Source: a virus. Taken from it: a stretch of DNA of 30,838 nt. Position 1 is the stretch's first letter. Each line of letters starts with the position of its first letter. The translations under genes and the position numbers were made by a program. Location of the stretch: the IMG/VR virus record IMGVR_UViG_3300034101_002745, positions 1-30,838 of that record. The stretch is one strand, 5' to 3'. Positions 13,344 through 19,852 of this stretch are shown here, piece after piece. The notes below the pieces were generated by a model. That model was not told the DNA's origin. It worked only from the letters and a program-made list of their open reading frames with translations, and ran no database searches.

Positions 13344-13695
13344 ATGCTGCCCGCGGAATTACGGCGGCACTTTCGGAAGGAGGATGGGGTGTGCGACCGC
13401 AACGCGCACCCCACCTAGGGCCGTCAAGCCAACCTCCCTCATGCGCTACTTGTGCCGTCTCGTCACGCCGCCCGGTGGCACAGTCCTTGATCCTTTTATG
13501 GGTAGCGGGTCAACAGGCAAGGCGGCGGTGCTGGAAGGCTTCTCGTTCGTCGGTATAGAGATGCAACCGGAATACGTTGAGATTGCGCGGTGCAGGATCA
13601 ACGCGGCAGCCGACCGCACGCCCGAACCCGCGCCCGCAATCCGTCAGGCCGATATGGAAATCGCGCTTGACACCGCACGCCCGTCTGTAGTATAA
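13344..13695 (+). pseudogene. Methyltransferase C-terminal part with a 7-nt frameshift
   Basis: An ATG at 13344, 1 nt after the endonuclease stop, opens MLPAELRRHFRKED...RNAHPT and then hits TAG at 13416. Seven bases later (13423) the conserved continuation VKPTSLMRYLCRLVTPPGGTVLDPFMGSGSTGKAA resumes in another frame and carries the SAM-binding motif DPFMGSGSTG and FVGIEMQPEYVEIA. Removing TAGGGCC (13416-13422) restores HPTVKPT. A 10-bp hairpin (13386-13412) precedes the break. Unless recoding occurs, only an 85-residue SAM-binding fragment from ATG 13441, or a slightly longer one from 13384, is made. It could be a decayed gene or the second half of a split enzyme. Confidence 0.75.
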
Positions 13696-13696
13696 A
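13667..13696 (+). promoter_or_regulatory. Promoter of the replication module
   Basis: TTGACA at 13667-13672, an 18-nt spacer and TATAAA at 13691-13696, overlapping the end of the methyltransferase fragment. A small CGCC/GGCG hairpin (13706-13719 region) and AAAGGAG follow before the ATG at 13741. Confidence 0.7.
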
Positions 13697-13740
13697 AGGC
13701 GCGTCGCCAGGATTGGCGGCACCATCAAAGGAGTAAAGCG

Positions 13741-13941
13741 ATGAACAGAGAAGACGCGATTAAAGAGATCGGACGGCTGCGCAACAGACACGTTGCAAAG
13801 CTCCTTTCCTATCTCGGCGAGTCTCCACCGTTTCTGGAGACTGCAATCAAAAAAGGCTTTTCCATGTTCGCAGAGGACGTGGAAGCCAATATCATCAACA
13901 GCGATAACGGAGTAAACAGCGATGGAAACGGCAACAGGTAA
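13741..13941 (+). CDS. Small helical protein at the head of the replication module
   Basis: 66 residues with an excellent ribosome binding site (AAAGGAG, 8 nt). Sequence MNREDAIKEIGRLRNRHVAKLLSYLGE...LETAIKKGFSMFAEDVEANI is all-helical; the tail is Asn/Asp/Gly-rich. It overlaps the initiator-like gene by 20 nt. Not recognised; position suggests a replication accessory or regulatory role. Confidence 0.7.
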   Translation: MNREDAIKEIGRLRNRHVAKLLSYLGESPPFLETAIKKGFSMFAEDVEANIINSDNGVNSDGNGNR

Positions 13942-14590
13942 ATCAGGCTTTCTGCTTTATCACGACCAACGAGCGTTTTTCTGCCTGTTGAATGACGCAG
14001 AGGCAAAGGCTCTCATTCTGGCCGTGTTCGACTACGAAACCATGCGGACGGAGCCGGGGCCAATATCACCCGCCGCTGACATGGCTTTCGTGGCGATCCG
14101 TCAAACCCTTGACCGCAACCGCGTAAAACATGACGCTATTGTGGAGCGGCGGCGTGAATATGGAAGGTTGGGAGGGTTAGCAAAAGCTAGCTTAAGCCAG
14201 CAAGAGCTAGCAAAGCCTAGCAAAGCTAGCTATACGGATACGGTAACGGATAGTGTAACGGTAACGGATACGGTAAAGGCTAAAGAGAAGAAGAACGCCT
14301 ACGGCGAGTTGCGTTCTGTTTTGCTTACCAACGAAGAACACAAGAGCCTGCTGGAAAAACACGGCGCTGACAAGCTCGCCCGTGGCATTGAGATTCTGGA
14401 CGGGTATATTGCCAGTAAGAACAAGAAATACGCAAGCCATTACGCCGTCATGAAGGCGGATAGTTGGGTTTGGGCTAGACTTGAAGAAGCAAACGCTAAG
14501 CGGTCAAGCGTAAAAGGCCCACGGAACGCCGAACACGCATCAACAATCTGGATTGACCAATCAGAAAACCGCCGCAAGGTAGACTTCTAG
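13922..14590 (+). CDS. Replication initiator-like protein carrying the origin repeats
   Basis: 222 residues. The first ~75 residues (FLLYHDQRAFFCLLNDAEAKALILAVFDYE...AFVAIRQTLDRNRVKH) fit the DUF6291-type N-terminal domain found in phage replication proteins upstream of DnaC-like loaders. A basic linker (RRREYGRLGGLAKA) is followed by a low-complexity stretch (YTDTVTDSVTVTDTVK) that is the coding side effect of DNA repeats. Residues about 125-190 form a helical C-terminal domain, probably for loader contact. As with lambda O, the protein likely binds repeats inside its own gene and opens the origin. GGAG precedes its ATG. Confidence 0.75.
   Translation: METATGKSGFLLYHDQRAFFCLLNDAEAKALILAVFDYETMRTEPGPISPAADMAFVAIRQTLDRNRVKHDAIVERRREYGRLGGLAKASLSQQELAKPSKASYTDTVTDSVTVTDTVKAKEKKNAYGELRSVLLTNEEHKSLLEKHGADKLARGIEILDGYIASKNKKYASHYAVMKADSWVWARLEEANAKRSSVKGPRNAEHASTIWIDQSENRRKVDF
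14178..14278 (+). other. Probable replication origin: two tandem repeat arrays in the initiator gene
   Basis: 14178-14230 is a run of 10-nt units with consensus TAGCAAAAGC: TAGCAAAAGC, TAGCTTAAGC, CAGCAAGAGC, TAGCAAAGCC, TAGCAAAGC and TAGC. It includes three GCTAGC palindromes about 20 nt apart, i.e. in phase with the helix. 14231-14278 is eight 6-nt units (TATACG, GATACG, GTAACG, GATAGT, GTAACG, GTAACG, GATACG, GTAAAG). Iterons inside an initiator gene directly before a helicase-loader gene are the lambdoid origin layout. An AT-rich melting zone is not obvious. Confidence 0.7.
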
Positions 14591-14599
14591 GAGGCACAC

Positions 14600-15199
14600 A
14601 TGGAAACCGAATACACGCCGAAACCGATGGACTGGTCAAAAATAATTCAGCAGGCCGGGGAGATCGCCGGGGCTGTCAACCGGATTAAAGAGCCGGTTGT
14701 CAGTGACGAAGACGTGGCCAAAGCTATTGCCGAAATCGCCAAGGACGGCTATATCCCGAACACACAGACACCGGATATCTTGCGGGCATACTTGCAGGGT
14801 TATGGCGTCATGCTATCCGGCCCGGCTGGCACTGGCAAGACGTTTCTGATGCGCTGCATGATCGGCAACGGGCGCATACAGCACGCGCAACGGGACATTG
14901 CAGACTGGGGGCTTGACCAGATACACGATTGGTTTGACTGGCGAGACGGAAAAGAGGTCTGCATTGATGACTTGGGGGCCGAGCGTCCGTCGATCAAATA
15001 CGGTGACCGGGACGAAATTATGAGGCTGGTTATTGAACGGCGGGTGAGAGAGCGGAAGGGTAGGACGCACGTAACGACGAACCTGACCGGGGAGCAGATA
15101 CGCGAGCGGTATGGTGATCGGATACTTGACCGGCTTATGGGTATGTGCAAGGTGTTCAAGATGGTCGGGCAATCACGGCGGGAAGCGAGGCCGGTATGA
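14600..15199 (+). CDS. DnaC/IstB-like helicase loader ATPase
   Basis: 199 residues with AGGAGG 6-7 nt before the ATG. Walker A GPAGTGKT at residues 74-81, Walker B VCIDDLGAE at 120-128, a sensor-like THVTTNL (156-162) and an arginine-finger region (RYGDRILDRL, 170-179) define the AAA+ helicase-loader fold. It would load the host replicative helicase at the phage origin, as lambda P or DnaC do. The N-terminal ~60 residues should contact the helicase or initiator. It lies 9 nt after the initiator gene, in the same transcript, and its stop overlaps a small ORF. Confidence 0.88.
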   Translation: METEYTPKPMDWSKIIQQAGEIAGAVNRIKEPVVSDEDVAKAIAEIAKDGYIPNTQTPDILRAYLQGYGVMLSGPAGTGKTFLMRCMIGNGRIQHAQRDIADWGLDQIHDWFDWRDGKEVCIDDLGAERPSIKYGDRDEIMRLVIERRVRERKGRTHVTTNLTGEQIRERYGDRILDRLMGMCKVFKMVGQSRREARPV

Positions 15200-15321
15200 C
15201 GGCGGGCAATCCAAGCGCACGACCGCCCGCAGGTTCGGAGGCGGCGATGAATGACCAAGCGGGCGGCAAGCCGGTTCAGGACGGAGTGAAAATAGGTGTT
15301 GACAAGAGACCGCTCGTATGA
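15196..15321 (+). CDS. 41-residue hypothetical ORF coupled to the helicase loader
   Basis: ATGA overlap with the loader gene. The product (MTAGNPSARPPAGSEAAMNDQAGG...) is Pro/Ala/Gly-rich and looks unstructured. Its end runs through the -35 and spacer of the next promoter. It may be a real coupled small gene or chance; an internal ATG 15247 with GGCGGCG upstream is an alternative start. Confidence 0.35.
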   Translation: MTAGNPSARPPAGSEAAMNDQAGGKPVQDGVKIGVDKRPLV

Positions 15322-15327
15322 TACAAC
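15299..15327 (+). promoter_or_regulatory. Middle promoter (extended -10)
   Basis: TTGACA at 15299-15304, 17 nt ending in TGA, and TACAAC at 15322-15327. AAGGAG and the ATG of the next gene follow at 15351. It should transcribe the small-gene cluster and probably read through to the terminase gene and the terminator at 19853. Confidence 0.7.
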
Positions 15328-15350
15328 GCGCAACAAGGAGAATCAGACCG

Positions 15351-15635
15351 ATGAAAACGCAGCAGATCGAACGTGACCGAGACAGGCGGGAAGCCGAAAG
15401 GACAGACCCGCCGAAATGCCGCGCAGCCCGTAGCGATAAAGCGGATTGTTCGACGTGCCGGTGGTGGGACTCGTCGCCATTCGATGAACGATTCCTCGGC
15501 TTGTGCCGTCGCAATCCTCCGTCCGTCAAGACGCTCTGGGATGACGACAGCGAGGAACGCGATTCGTGGCCGATGACAGAGCCGGTTGAATGGTGTGGTG
15601 AACATACACCCAACAAGAAAAACGGAGGCCGATAG
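15351..15635 (+). CDS. Cysteine-rich metal-binding small protein
   Basis: 94 residues; ATG 15351 with AAGGAG 9-10 nt upstream; an in-frame ATG at 15318 lies inside the promoter and is rejected. Cysteines are arranged as CSTCRWWDSS...GLCRRNPPS...WCGEH, with a conserved-looking trailing W...EPVEWCGE. I know this pattern from short phage and bacterial proteins whose four cysteines are thought to bind a metal or Fe-S centre; no function is established. The N-terminus is highly charged. Confidence 0.75.
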   Translation: MKTQQIERDRDRREAERTDPPKCRAARSDKADCSTCRWWDSSPFDERFLGLCRRNPPSVKTLWDDDSEERDSWPMTEPVEWCGEHTPNKKNGGR

Positions 15636-15797
15636 ATGAATGACCGACCGAAAAACCCGCACGCCGTTGCACTCGGACAGCGCAACAAGGGCAAGAAGAA
15701 GCGCATCACGCCGGAGCTTGCCAAGGCGATGCGGGAGCGCCTGGCCTTCCACCGAGTCAAGCGGTGGGTCAACCGCAAACCGAAGGAGGCTGTATGA
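15636..15797 (+). CDS. 53-residue basic protein
   Basis: AACGGAGGCC lies just before the ATG. Sequence MNDRPKNPHAVALGQRNKGKKKRITPELAKAMRERLAFHRVKRWVNRKP has about one third Lys/Arg, and NPHAVALG is a start motif seen in several tiny basic bacterial and phage proteins. Nucleic acid binding is likely from charge alone. It overlaps the next start by 4 nt. Too short to stand out by length, but strong ribosome binding sites on both sides support it. Confidence 0.65.
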   Translation: MNDRPKNPHAVALGQRNKGKKKRITPELAKAMRERLAFHRVKRWVNRKPKEAV

Positions 15798-15964
15798 CCG
15801 TGCTCGAATCCATCCGCGTGCTCGGCATCACGTCCGAAACGCTGTTTGCCCGTGTTGCCGATTCGCTGCGTCACGGATTGCCGGAAGAGGCGCGGGCACA
15901 GTTGCGCGTGTTTGACAAGGCGGTCGAGGAGTTGGAGCGGCTGACGAAACAGGGGCAGCAATGA
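15794..15964 (+). CDS. 56-residue helical protein
   Basis: ATGA overlap and AAGGAGG 5 nt before the ATG (15794). MTVLESIRVLGITSETLFARVADSLRHGLPEEARAQLRVFDKAVEELERL forms two or three helices, acidic toward the C-terminus. Not recognised. It is part of a run of four overlapping tiny genes between 15636 and 16310 that must be translated by coupling. Confidence 0.65.
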   Translation: MTVLESIRVLGITSETLFARVADSLRHGLPEEARAQLRVFDKAVEELERLTKQGQQ

Positions 15965-16149
15965 GCCGCTTCACGCCACTTCGCGGGATCGGCCCGGCCT
16001 GTCGGGAGGCCGCACGCAAGACACGGCTGGCGCGGGTGTTGTACATCCGGGCGCGGCATTGGGACAAGCTGGCCGAATTGCACCACCAGCGGCTTGACAT
16101 GGCGCTATACAACGAGGTGAAACGGTTGCAGGCATCGGAGGCCGAATGA
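15961..16149 (+). CDS. 62-residue basic helical protein
   Basis: ATGA overlaps at both ends. MSRFTPLRGIGPACREAARKTRLARVLYIRARHWDKLAELHHQRLDMALYNEVKRLQ is Arg-rich and helical throughout. Charge suggests DNA or RNA contact. No family recognised. Confidence 0.65.
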   Translation: MSRFTPLRGIGPACREAARKTRLARVLYIRARHWDKLAELHHQRLDMALYNEVKRLQASEAE

Positions 16150-16310
16150 ACACGCGACAGAAGGCTTGCAGGGTCGTTTGCCCGGCCAAAACGCGGTTTC
16201 AGCGGGCGAACTGTCGGCTGGCAGACGGTCAGTGTGCGAACGCTCAGAAGATTCAGCAGGGGCTTGATAGGGTGAGAGACGAACGGAAACGGGGTAAAAC
16301 GAGCGTTTGA
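16146..16310 (+). CDS. 54-residue Cys-rich basic protein, paralogue A
   Basis: ATGA overlap with the preceding gene. Four cysteines (ACRVVC, ANC, GQC: C8, C12, C23, C30) and a Lys/Arg-rich tail. The same scheme (AC-x3-C ... C ... GQC, then Gln-rich helix and basic tail) is seen in the next gene, so the two are probable paralogues. A small zinc-binding, nucleic-acid-contacting protein is the likeliest reading. Confidence 0.6.
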   Translation: MNTRQKACRVVCPAKTRFQRANCRLADGQCANAQKIQQGLDRVRDERKRGKTSV

Positions 16311-16396
16311 CGGGCTGACCCTTATACGGACAAGGGGTAGAGCGGCAAACGGGCAAGAATCGGCACGGGAGGCGGTAAAATGAAAGGACGGGCGGA

Positions 16397-16570
16397 ATGA
16401 GTAACAAAGTGAAGGCATGCCTTGAGTTCTGTTTTAACTCGACGAACGCAGAGCGTGCATTTTGCAGGAAGCAAGGCCAGTGTGAGGATGCTAGGCTTAA
16501 GCAACAGGAACTTGACGCAATGCGTGGACGGTGTAAGATAAGGCGGGCTGCACGCGAAGGACGCCGCTAA
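16397..16570 (+). CDS. 57-residue Cys-rich basic protein, paralogue B
   Basis: ATG 16397 behind AAAGGACGGGCGGA; a 6-codon ORF starting at 16380 overlaps it as ATGA. MSNKVKACLEFCFNSTNAERAFCRKQGQCEDARLKQQELDAM shares the cysteine order and the GQC...QQ-L core with the gene at 16146. Ends in a strongly basic tail (RGRCKIRRAAREGRR). Function unknown. Confidence 0.6.
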   Translation: MSNKVKACLEFCFNSTNAERAFCRKQGQCEDARLKQQELDAMRGRCKIRRAAREGRR

Positions 16571-16812
16571 ATTATCAGGCTCGGCGGGGAGTGTCAAGAA
16601 ATGAGAATAGAAAGTTATGAACAGGCAAGCGGGCAAAACCGGACAAGTGTCCGATTAGGGCGAAAAAAGGGCAAAATGACCACCTTGCAAGGTACTTCCG
16701 GCGGTTTGGGCAGGGGAAATCCCTTTGGGCGATACCCCGGCAAAACACTGATTCACAAAACCGACATCATCTAGCGACTTGCTAGACATTAAACCAGCAG
16801 GAAAGACGCGCC
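16571..16812. promoter_or_regulatory. Palindrome-rich intergenic region upstream of the packaging genes
   Basis: 242 nt without a convincing gene. It contains three inverted repeats: CGGACA-AG-TGTCCG (16640-16653), the perfect 12-mer ACCTTGCAAGGT (16682-16693), and TCTAGC-GACTT-GCTAGA (16770-16786). Between them are GC-rich hairpins (AGGGGAAATCCCT, then GGGCGATACCCC). A location shortly before the SLOG protein and large terminase makes it a candidate cos/pac site or a multi-operator control region. A 57-codon ORF across it (16601-16774) has no ribosome binding site and odd composition. Confidence 0.55.
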
Positions 16813-17256
16813 ATGAAACTTGAAGGAAAATCACTACTTGTATTCGGCAGCCGCACGCTTGACGATTCGCGGATTGAAGCCGAGGTCGCGAAAATGGTAG
16901 AGGGTTCAGACTACCGGTTTATCGTGACGGCGCTTGACCCGTCTGGGGTATGTGAGCGCGTGAAACACTTTGCGAAGGCTTGCAGACTTGGAATCACGCT
17001 GATTCAGGTGGGGCTTGACCAAAAGCGTGCGATTGGAATGCACGCAATGAGAAGCATCGCGGCTTTAAAAATGGCGGATCACATGCTTGCGATATGGGAC
17101 GGAAAAAGCAAGGGCACGGCGGGAGAGATCAAACTTGCGAAAAAGATGGGCGTGCCTATGACCGTGGTTATTCTGGACCCTGTCAAACCTGACAGCGCAG
17201 AGCAAAACCGAAAGTTTTCCGAAATGCTGAATGACTTACGGAAAGACGCGCCATGA
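16813..17256 (+). CDS. SLOG-domain (DUF2493/YspA-like) protein
   Basis: 147 residues. Features of the SLOG Rossmann-like fold: SLLVFGSRTLDD at the N-terminus, FIVTALDPSGVCERVKHFAKACRLGI, then an R...MADHMLAIWDGKSKGTAGEIKLAKKMGVPMTVV segment whose DGKSKGT loop is the ligand-binding signature. SLOG domains bind nucleotide-derived ligands; in bacterial defence systems they sense ADP-ribose-type signals. A free-standing phage copy next to the terminase genes might modify nucleotides or sequester a defence signal, but that is inference. The last 4 nt overlap the next start. Confidence 0.75.
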   Translation: MKLEGKSLLVFGSRTLDDSRIEAEVAKMVEGSDYRFIVTALDPSGVCERVKHFAKACRLGITLIQVGLDQKRAIGMHAMRSIAALKMADHMLAIWDGKSKGTAGEIKLAKKMGVPMTVVILDPVKPDSAEQNRKFSEMLNDLRKDAP

Positions 17257-17486
17257 AACAACCCGTGCCTGACATGCCGAACACCCCGCCGCCGCCTGAA
17301 AAGCGAGCCGCAAAGACGGTCTGTTTCCGCGCGACCATCCCGGTAAAGGCGGCGGCGATTGACATTCACGGCGAAACGGGCGCACGGTTGACGCTCGAAA
17401 TTGCAGACAGCGACCTGCCTGACTTCCTGCCGATTGTGCTTTTGCGCGGCAAGCGGCTAGACGTGAAAATTACCGAGGCTGAATAA
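17253..17486 (+). CDS. Hypothetical protein upstream of large terminase
   Basis: 77 residues. The 20 nt around its start, GGAAAGACGCGCCATGAAAC, are identical to those at the preceding gene's start (16800-16819). Pro-rich N-terminus (VPDMPNTPPPPEK), then a beta-like domain (KTVCFRATIPVKAAAIDIHGE...RLTLEIAD...GKRLDVKITEAE). It occupies the place where a small terminase subunit is often found but shows no helix-turn-helix, so I do not call it that. It abuts the terminase ATG. Confidence 0.65.
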   Translation: MKQPVPDMPNTPPPPEKRAAKTVCFRATIPVKAAAIDIHGETGARLTLEIADSDLPDFLPIVLLRGKRLDVKITEAE

Positions 17487-19541
17487 ATGGGTTACGGCGT
17501 GACAAAAGGGAAGCCTGGGCGTCCTTACGCGGGCGGAATGGCGAATTCAGCCGACCGTCACGCCGTCCTTACCGCCGAGAAGTCAAAGGTTGACCGGGTG
17601 CCGTGCGAGGATCCAAAACGGCGGGCAAGGTTGGAGACGGATGATGAGGAGTGGTTGCGGTGGTACTGTCATCAGGATTTTTGGCTCCCGTTTGAAACCC
17701 CGCATAAGGCGATCATAGCAGCGGCAAGAGACGCAATGACGAACGGAGGTGACGCAATCGTGGCATCGGAGCGCGGTATAGGAAAATCCTCTACGTTATA
17801 CGGAATGGTCTTAAAGTATGCTCTTTCAGGCGAACAGCCGTTTCCGGTATATCTTCCATACAGCCAAAAAGACCAAGACCAAGGCGTCAGGTTTTGGAAA
17901 GAGAGCTTAATAGACAACGAGCGTATAGCAGCAGACTATCCAGAAATATGTGCTCCCTTCGTTCACGCCGGGGACGTTGCCCAGCGGCTAATAATGACAA
18001 CATGGAGAGATACCGGAGAGCGTACTGGTGCAAGAACTCTAACCGGAATGGGGCGTGCTGTTATCGTTTTTCCCGATGGCAGGGGTTTAATCGGCACGTC
18101 AAGCATGGGCGGAAATCCTCGCGGCATACACTATAAGCCAAAAGGAAAGGGGTCAATCAGGCCGACAATGGCTCTGATTGACGATGTGCAAACAGACGAA
18201 ACCGCAATATCGCCGGACGCTGTAAAAAAGACAGTGGCAAAGATCAACGGTGCAATCAGGGGGTTAAAGCGTGCAGGCGGAGACTTCTCTATCGTGATTG
18301 CCGGGACGTGCATTTGTGTCGGTGATGTTATGGATCATTTCTTGAATAGAAGCCGCTGGCACTCAGCCCGAATAGCTTGCGTTGAAAAATGGCCCAACGG
18401 TTGGGATGATGAGAGAAGCGAAGTGAGAATGCTATGGGATCAATGGAAAGAAAAGTTTGATTCAGGGCACGGTGAATCGTCTTTCTACCGAGCAAACAAG
18501 AAGATAATGACCGCTGGAATGGCTGTATCTTCACCTCGATGGTACAAGCAGAAGTTGGAAAAGAACAACTCAGACAAGCGTAGTAAAACCTCTCCACCTG
18601 TTGATTGCTTTCACGGCGTCATGCGCGAATACTTCACGATGGGGCATGAGGCGTTTATGGCAGAGCGGCAGCAACAGCCGGTCGACCCGGTTAACCTTGC
18701 GGGGCCGTATCTCATATCGCCGCCGATGATCCTGAAACGCCGTAACGGTTTCACTCCGATGCAGGTGCCGGATTGGTGCGCCATCCGGCTGGCCTCGTCA
18801 GACATCAATCCGAGCTACGCGCTTTCAACGGTGCTGCCCGGTTTCGGGATTGACCAGACGGCGGCTATGCTTTGGCACGGGATACACCCGTTGGCGATCC
18901 GTTCAGACCTTCCGGCGCCGGAGTTCGCCCGGCAGCTATTCGGACAGCTTACGGCGCACGGGCGGTTTCTCGCTTCGCTCCCTTGCAAGCCGGAAGCCTG
19001 GGGGATCGACGCGGGCGGCGCCCAGTTCGACGCGGTGGTCAGGTTCGCTTCCGAGTCTGTGAGCCTGTGCGGTATTCAGGCGTACGCAATGACCGGGCGC
19101 GGGTGGAAGGCATACAAACCATACGGCAAGACGGCAATTCCTGCGCAGATACGTGAGCAATGCCATGGGTGCATGGATCAAAAAGAGGGGAGGCGTATCC
19201 GGTGGGTGGCGTGGAACAGCGACTACTGGAAAGAGATTGCGCAGCGGGCATGGCTTGGGGAAGTAGGCTCGCCGGGTTCAATCAGCATCCCGACCGGTGA
19301 TCACCGCGAACTATCGGATCAGATCGTAGCGCAACCGCTGCTAAAAAAGGGCATAGGCTTAAGCGGAGCAATGGAGTGGATTTTCAAGCCTGATAATCTA
19401 TGTTCCAAGCACGATTTTGGTGACGCGATGGCACAATCTTACGCGCTTGCCGCCTATGTTGGCATAGGCACGGGCGGGCGCGTGTCAAAACCAAAACAAA
19501 AGGCGTGCGTGCCGATGCGCAGGCCGTCAATGGGGAGATGA
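17487..19541 (+). CDS. terL: Terminase large subunit
   Basis: 684 residues. ATPase: Walker A-like ASERGIGKSS (residues 93-102, Lys100) and Walker B PTMALIDDVQTDE (226-238). Nuclease of the RNase H type: Asp439 (SSDINPSYALS), Asp508 (WGIDAGGAQFDAVV) and Asp643/Asp646 (KHDFGDAMAQSYAL). The protein powers DNA translocation into the prohead and cuts the concatemer. It is longer than the commonest TerL proteins (about 450-600) and has an extra N-terminal ~60 residues plus a basic C-terminal tail (KPKQKACVPMRRPSMGR). The 5' two fifths of the gene are visibly less GC-rich than the nuclease part, which suggests mosaic origin. The start directly follows the upstream stop. Confidence 0.92.
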   Translation: MGYGVTKGKPGRPYAGGMANSADRHAVLTAEKSKVDRVPCEDPKRRARLETDDEEWLRWYCHQDFWLPFETPHKAIIAAARDAMTNGGDAIVASERGIGKSSTLYGMVLKYALSGEQPFPVYLPYSQKDQDQGVRFWKESLIDNERIAADYPEICAPFVHAGDVAQRLIMTTWRDTGERTGARTLTGMGRAVIVFPDGRGLIGTSSMGGNPRGIHYKPKGKGSIRPTMALIDDVQTDETAISPDAVKKTVAKINGAIRGLKRAGGDFSIVIAGTCICVGDVMDHFLNRSRWHSARIACVEKWPNGWDDERSEVRMLWDQWKEKFDSGHGESSFYRANKKIMTAGMAVSSPRWYKQKLEKNNSDKRSKTSPPVDCFHGVMREYFTMGHEAFMAERQQQPVDPVNLAGPYLISPPMILKRRNGFTPMQVPDWCAIRLASSDINPSYALSTVLPGFGIDQTAAMLWHGIHPLAIRSDLPAPEFARQLFGQLTAHGRFLASLPCKPEAWGIDAGGAQFDAVVRFASESVSLCGIQAYAMTGRGWKAYKPYGKTAIPAQIREQCHGCMDQKEGRRIRWVAWNSDYWKEIAQRAWLGEVGSPGSISIPTGDHRELSDQIVAQPLLKKGIGLSGAMEWIFKPDNLCSKHDFGDAMAQSYALAAYVGIGTGGRVSKPKQKACVPMRRPSMGR

Positions 19542-19544
19542 GAA

Positions 19545-19841
19545 ATGGCAAGACCGTATAAGACACGCGACCCGCAGCCAATGCAACGCGACCCTGCGAT
19601 TGAGAACGCGCCGCCGTTGCCGAATGAAAACCGGCCCGCGGTGCTGGTTCAGGTGCCGACCGTGCCGACCGTGCATTGCGCGAGGTGCGGCGGGGTGAAG
19701 TTCAATAACAACAGCGCGACCCGGCCCAGTCTTGCGGCTGACAAGATGACGCGGCGCAAGCAGTGCATGCAGTGCGGACAGTGGCATGTCATGCAGAGCG
19801 CACCGACCGAGATTGAGCGGGCGCGGTATTGGGGGAAGTAA
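19545..19841 (+). CDS. Small zinc-finger protein after the terminase
   Basis: 98 residues; GGGAGATGAGAA before the ATG. A Pro-rich N-terminal half (APPLPNENRPAVLVQVPTVPTVH) leads to CARCGG...KQCMQCGQWHVM, two CxxC pairs about 32 residues apart, a probable zinc ribbon. The end is helical (PTEIERARYWGK). Last gene before the terminator at 19853, so cotranscribed with the terminase. A DNA-binding packaging accessory (small-terminase-like role) is possible but unproven. Confidence 0.7.
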   Translation: MARPYKTRDPQPMQRDPAIENAPPLPNENRPAVLVQVPTVPTVHCARCGGVKFNNNSATRPSLAADKMTRRKQCMQCGQWHVMQSAPTEIERARYWGK

Positions 19842-19852
19842 CCGCAGACCGT

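Noticed and set aside
12530-13420. Group I/II intron or intein in the methyltransferase gene
   Set aside because: Only a few dozen noncoding bases flank the endonuclease gene, too few for an intron core, and the endonuclease is in a different frame from the upstream half, so it is not an intein.
14231-14278. CRISPR array or microsatellite of foreign origin
   Set aside because: The 6-nt units have no spacers, keep the frame of the initiator gene, and adjoin the 10-nt iterons; origin repeats fit better.
16601-16774. 57-codon ORF in the intergenic region before the SLOG gene
   Set aside because: No ribosome binding site, composition unlike neighbours, and it runs through three palindromes; regulatory sequence is the better explanation.
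17253-17486. Small terminase subunit
   Set aside because: Correct position, but there is no helix-turn-helix or coiled-coil pattern; the sequence looks beta-rich with a Pro-rich start.
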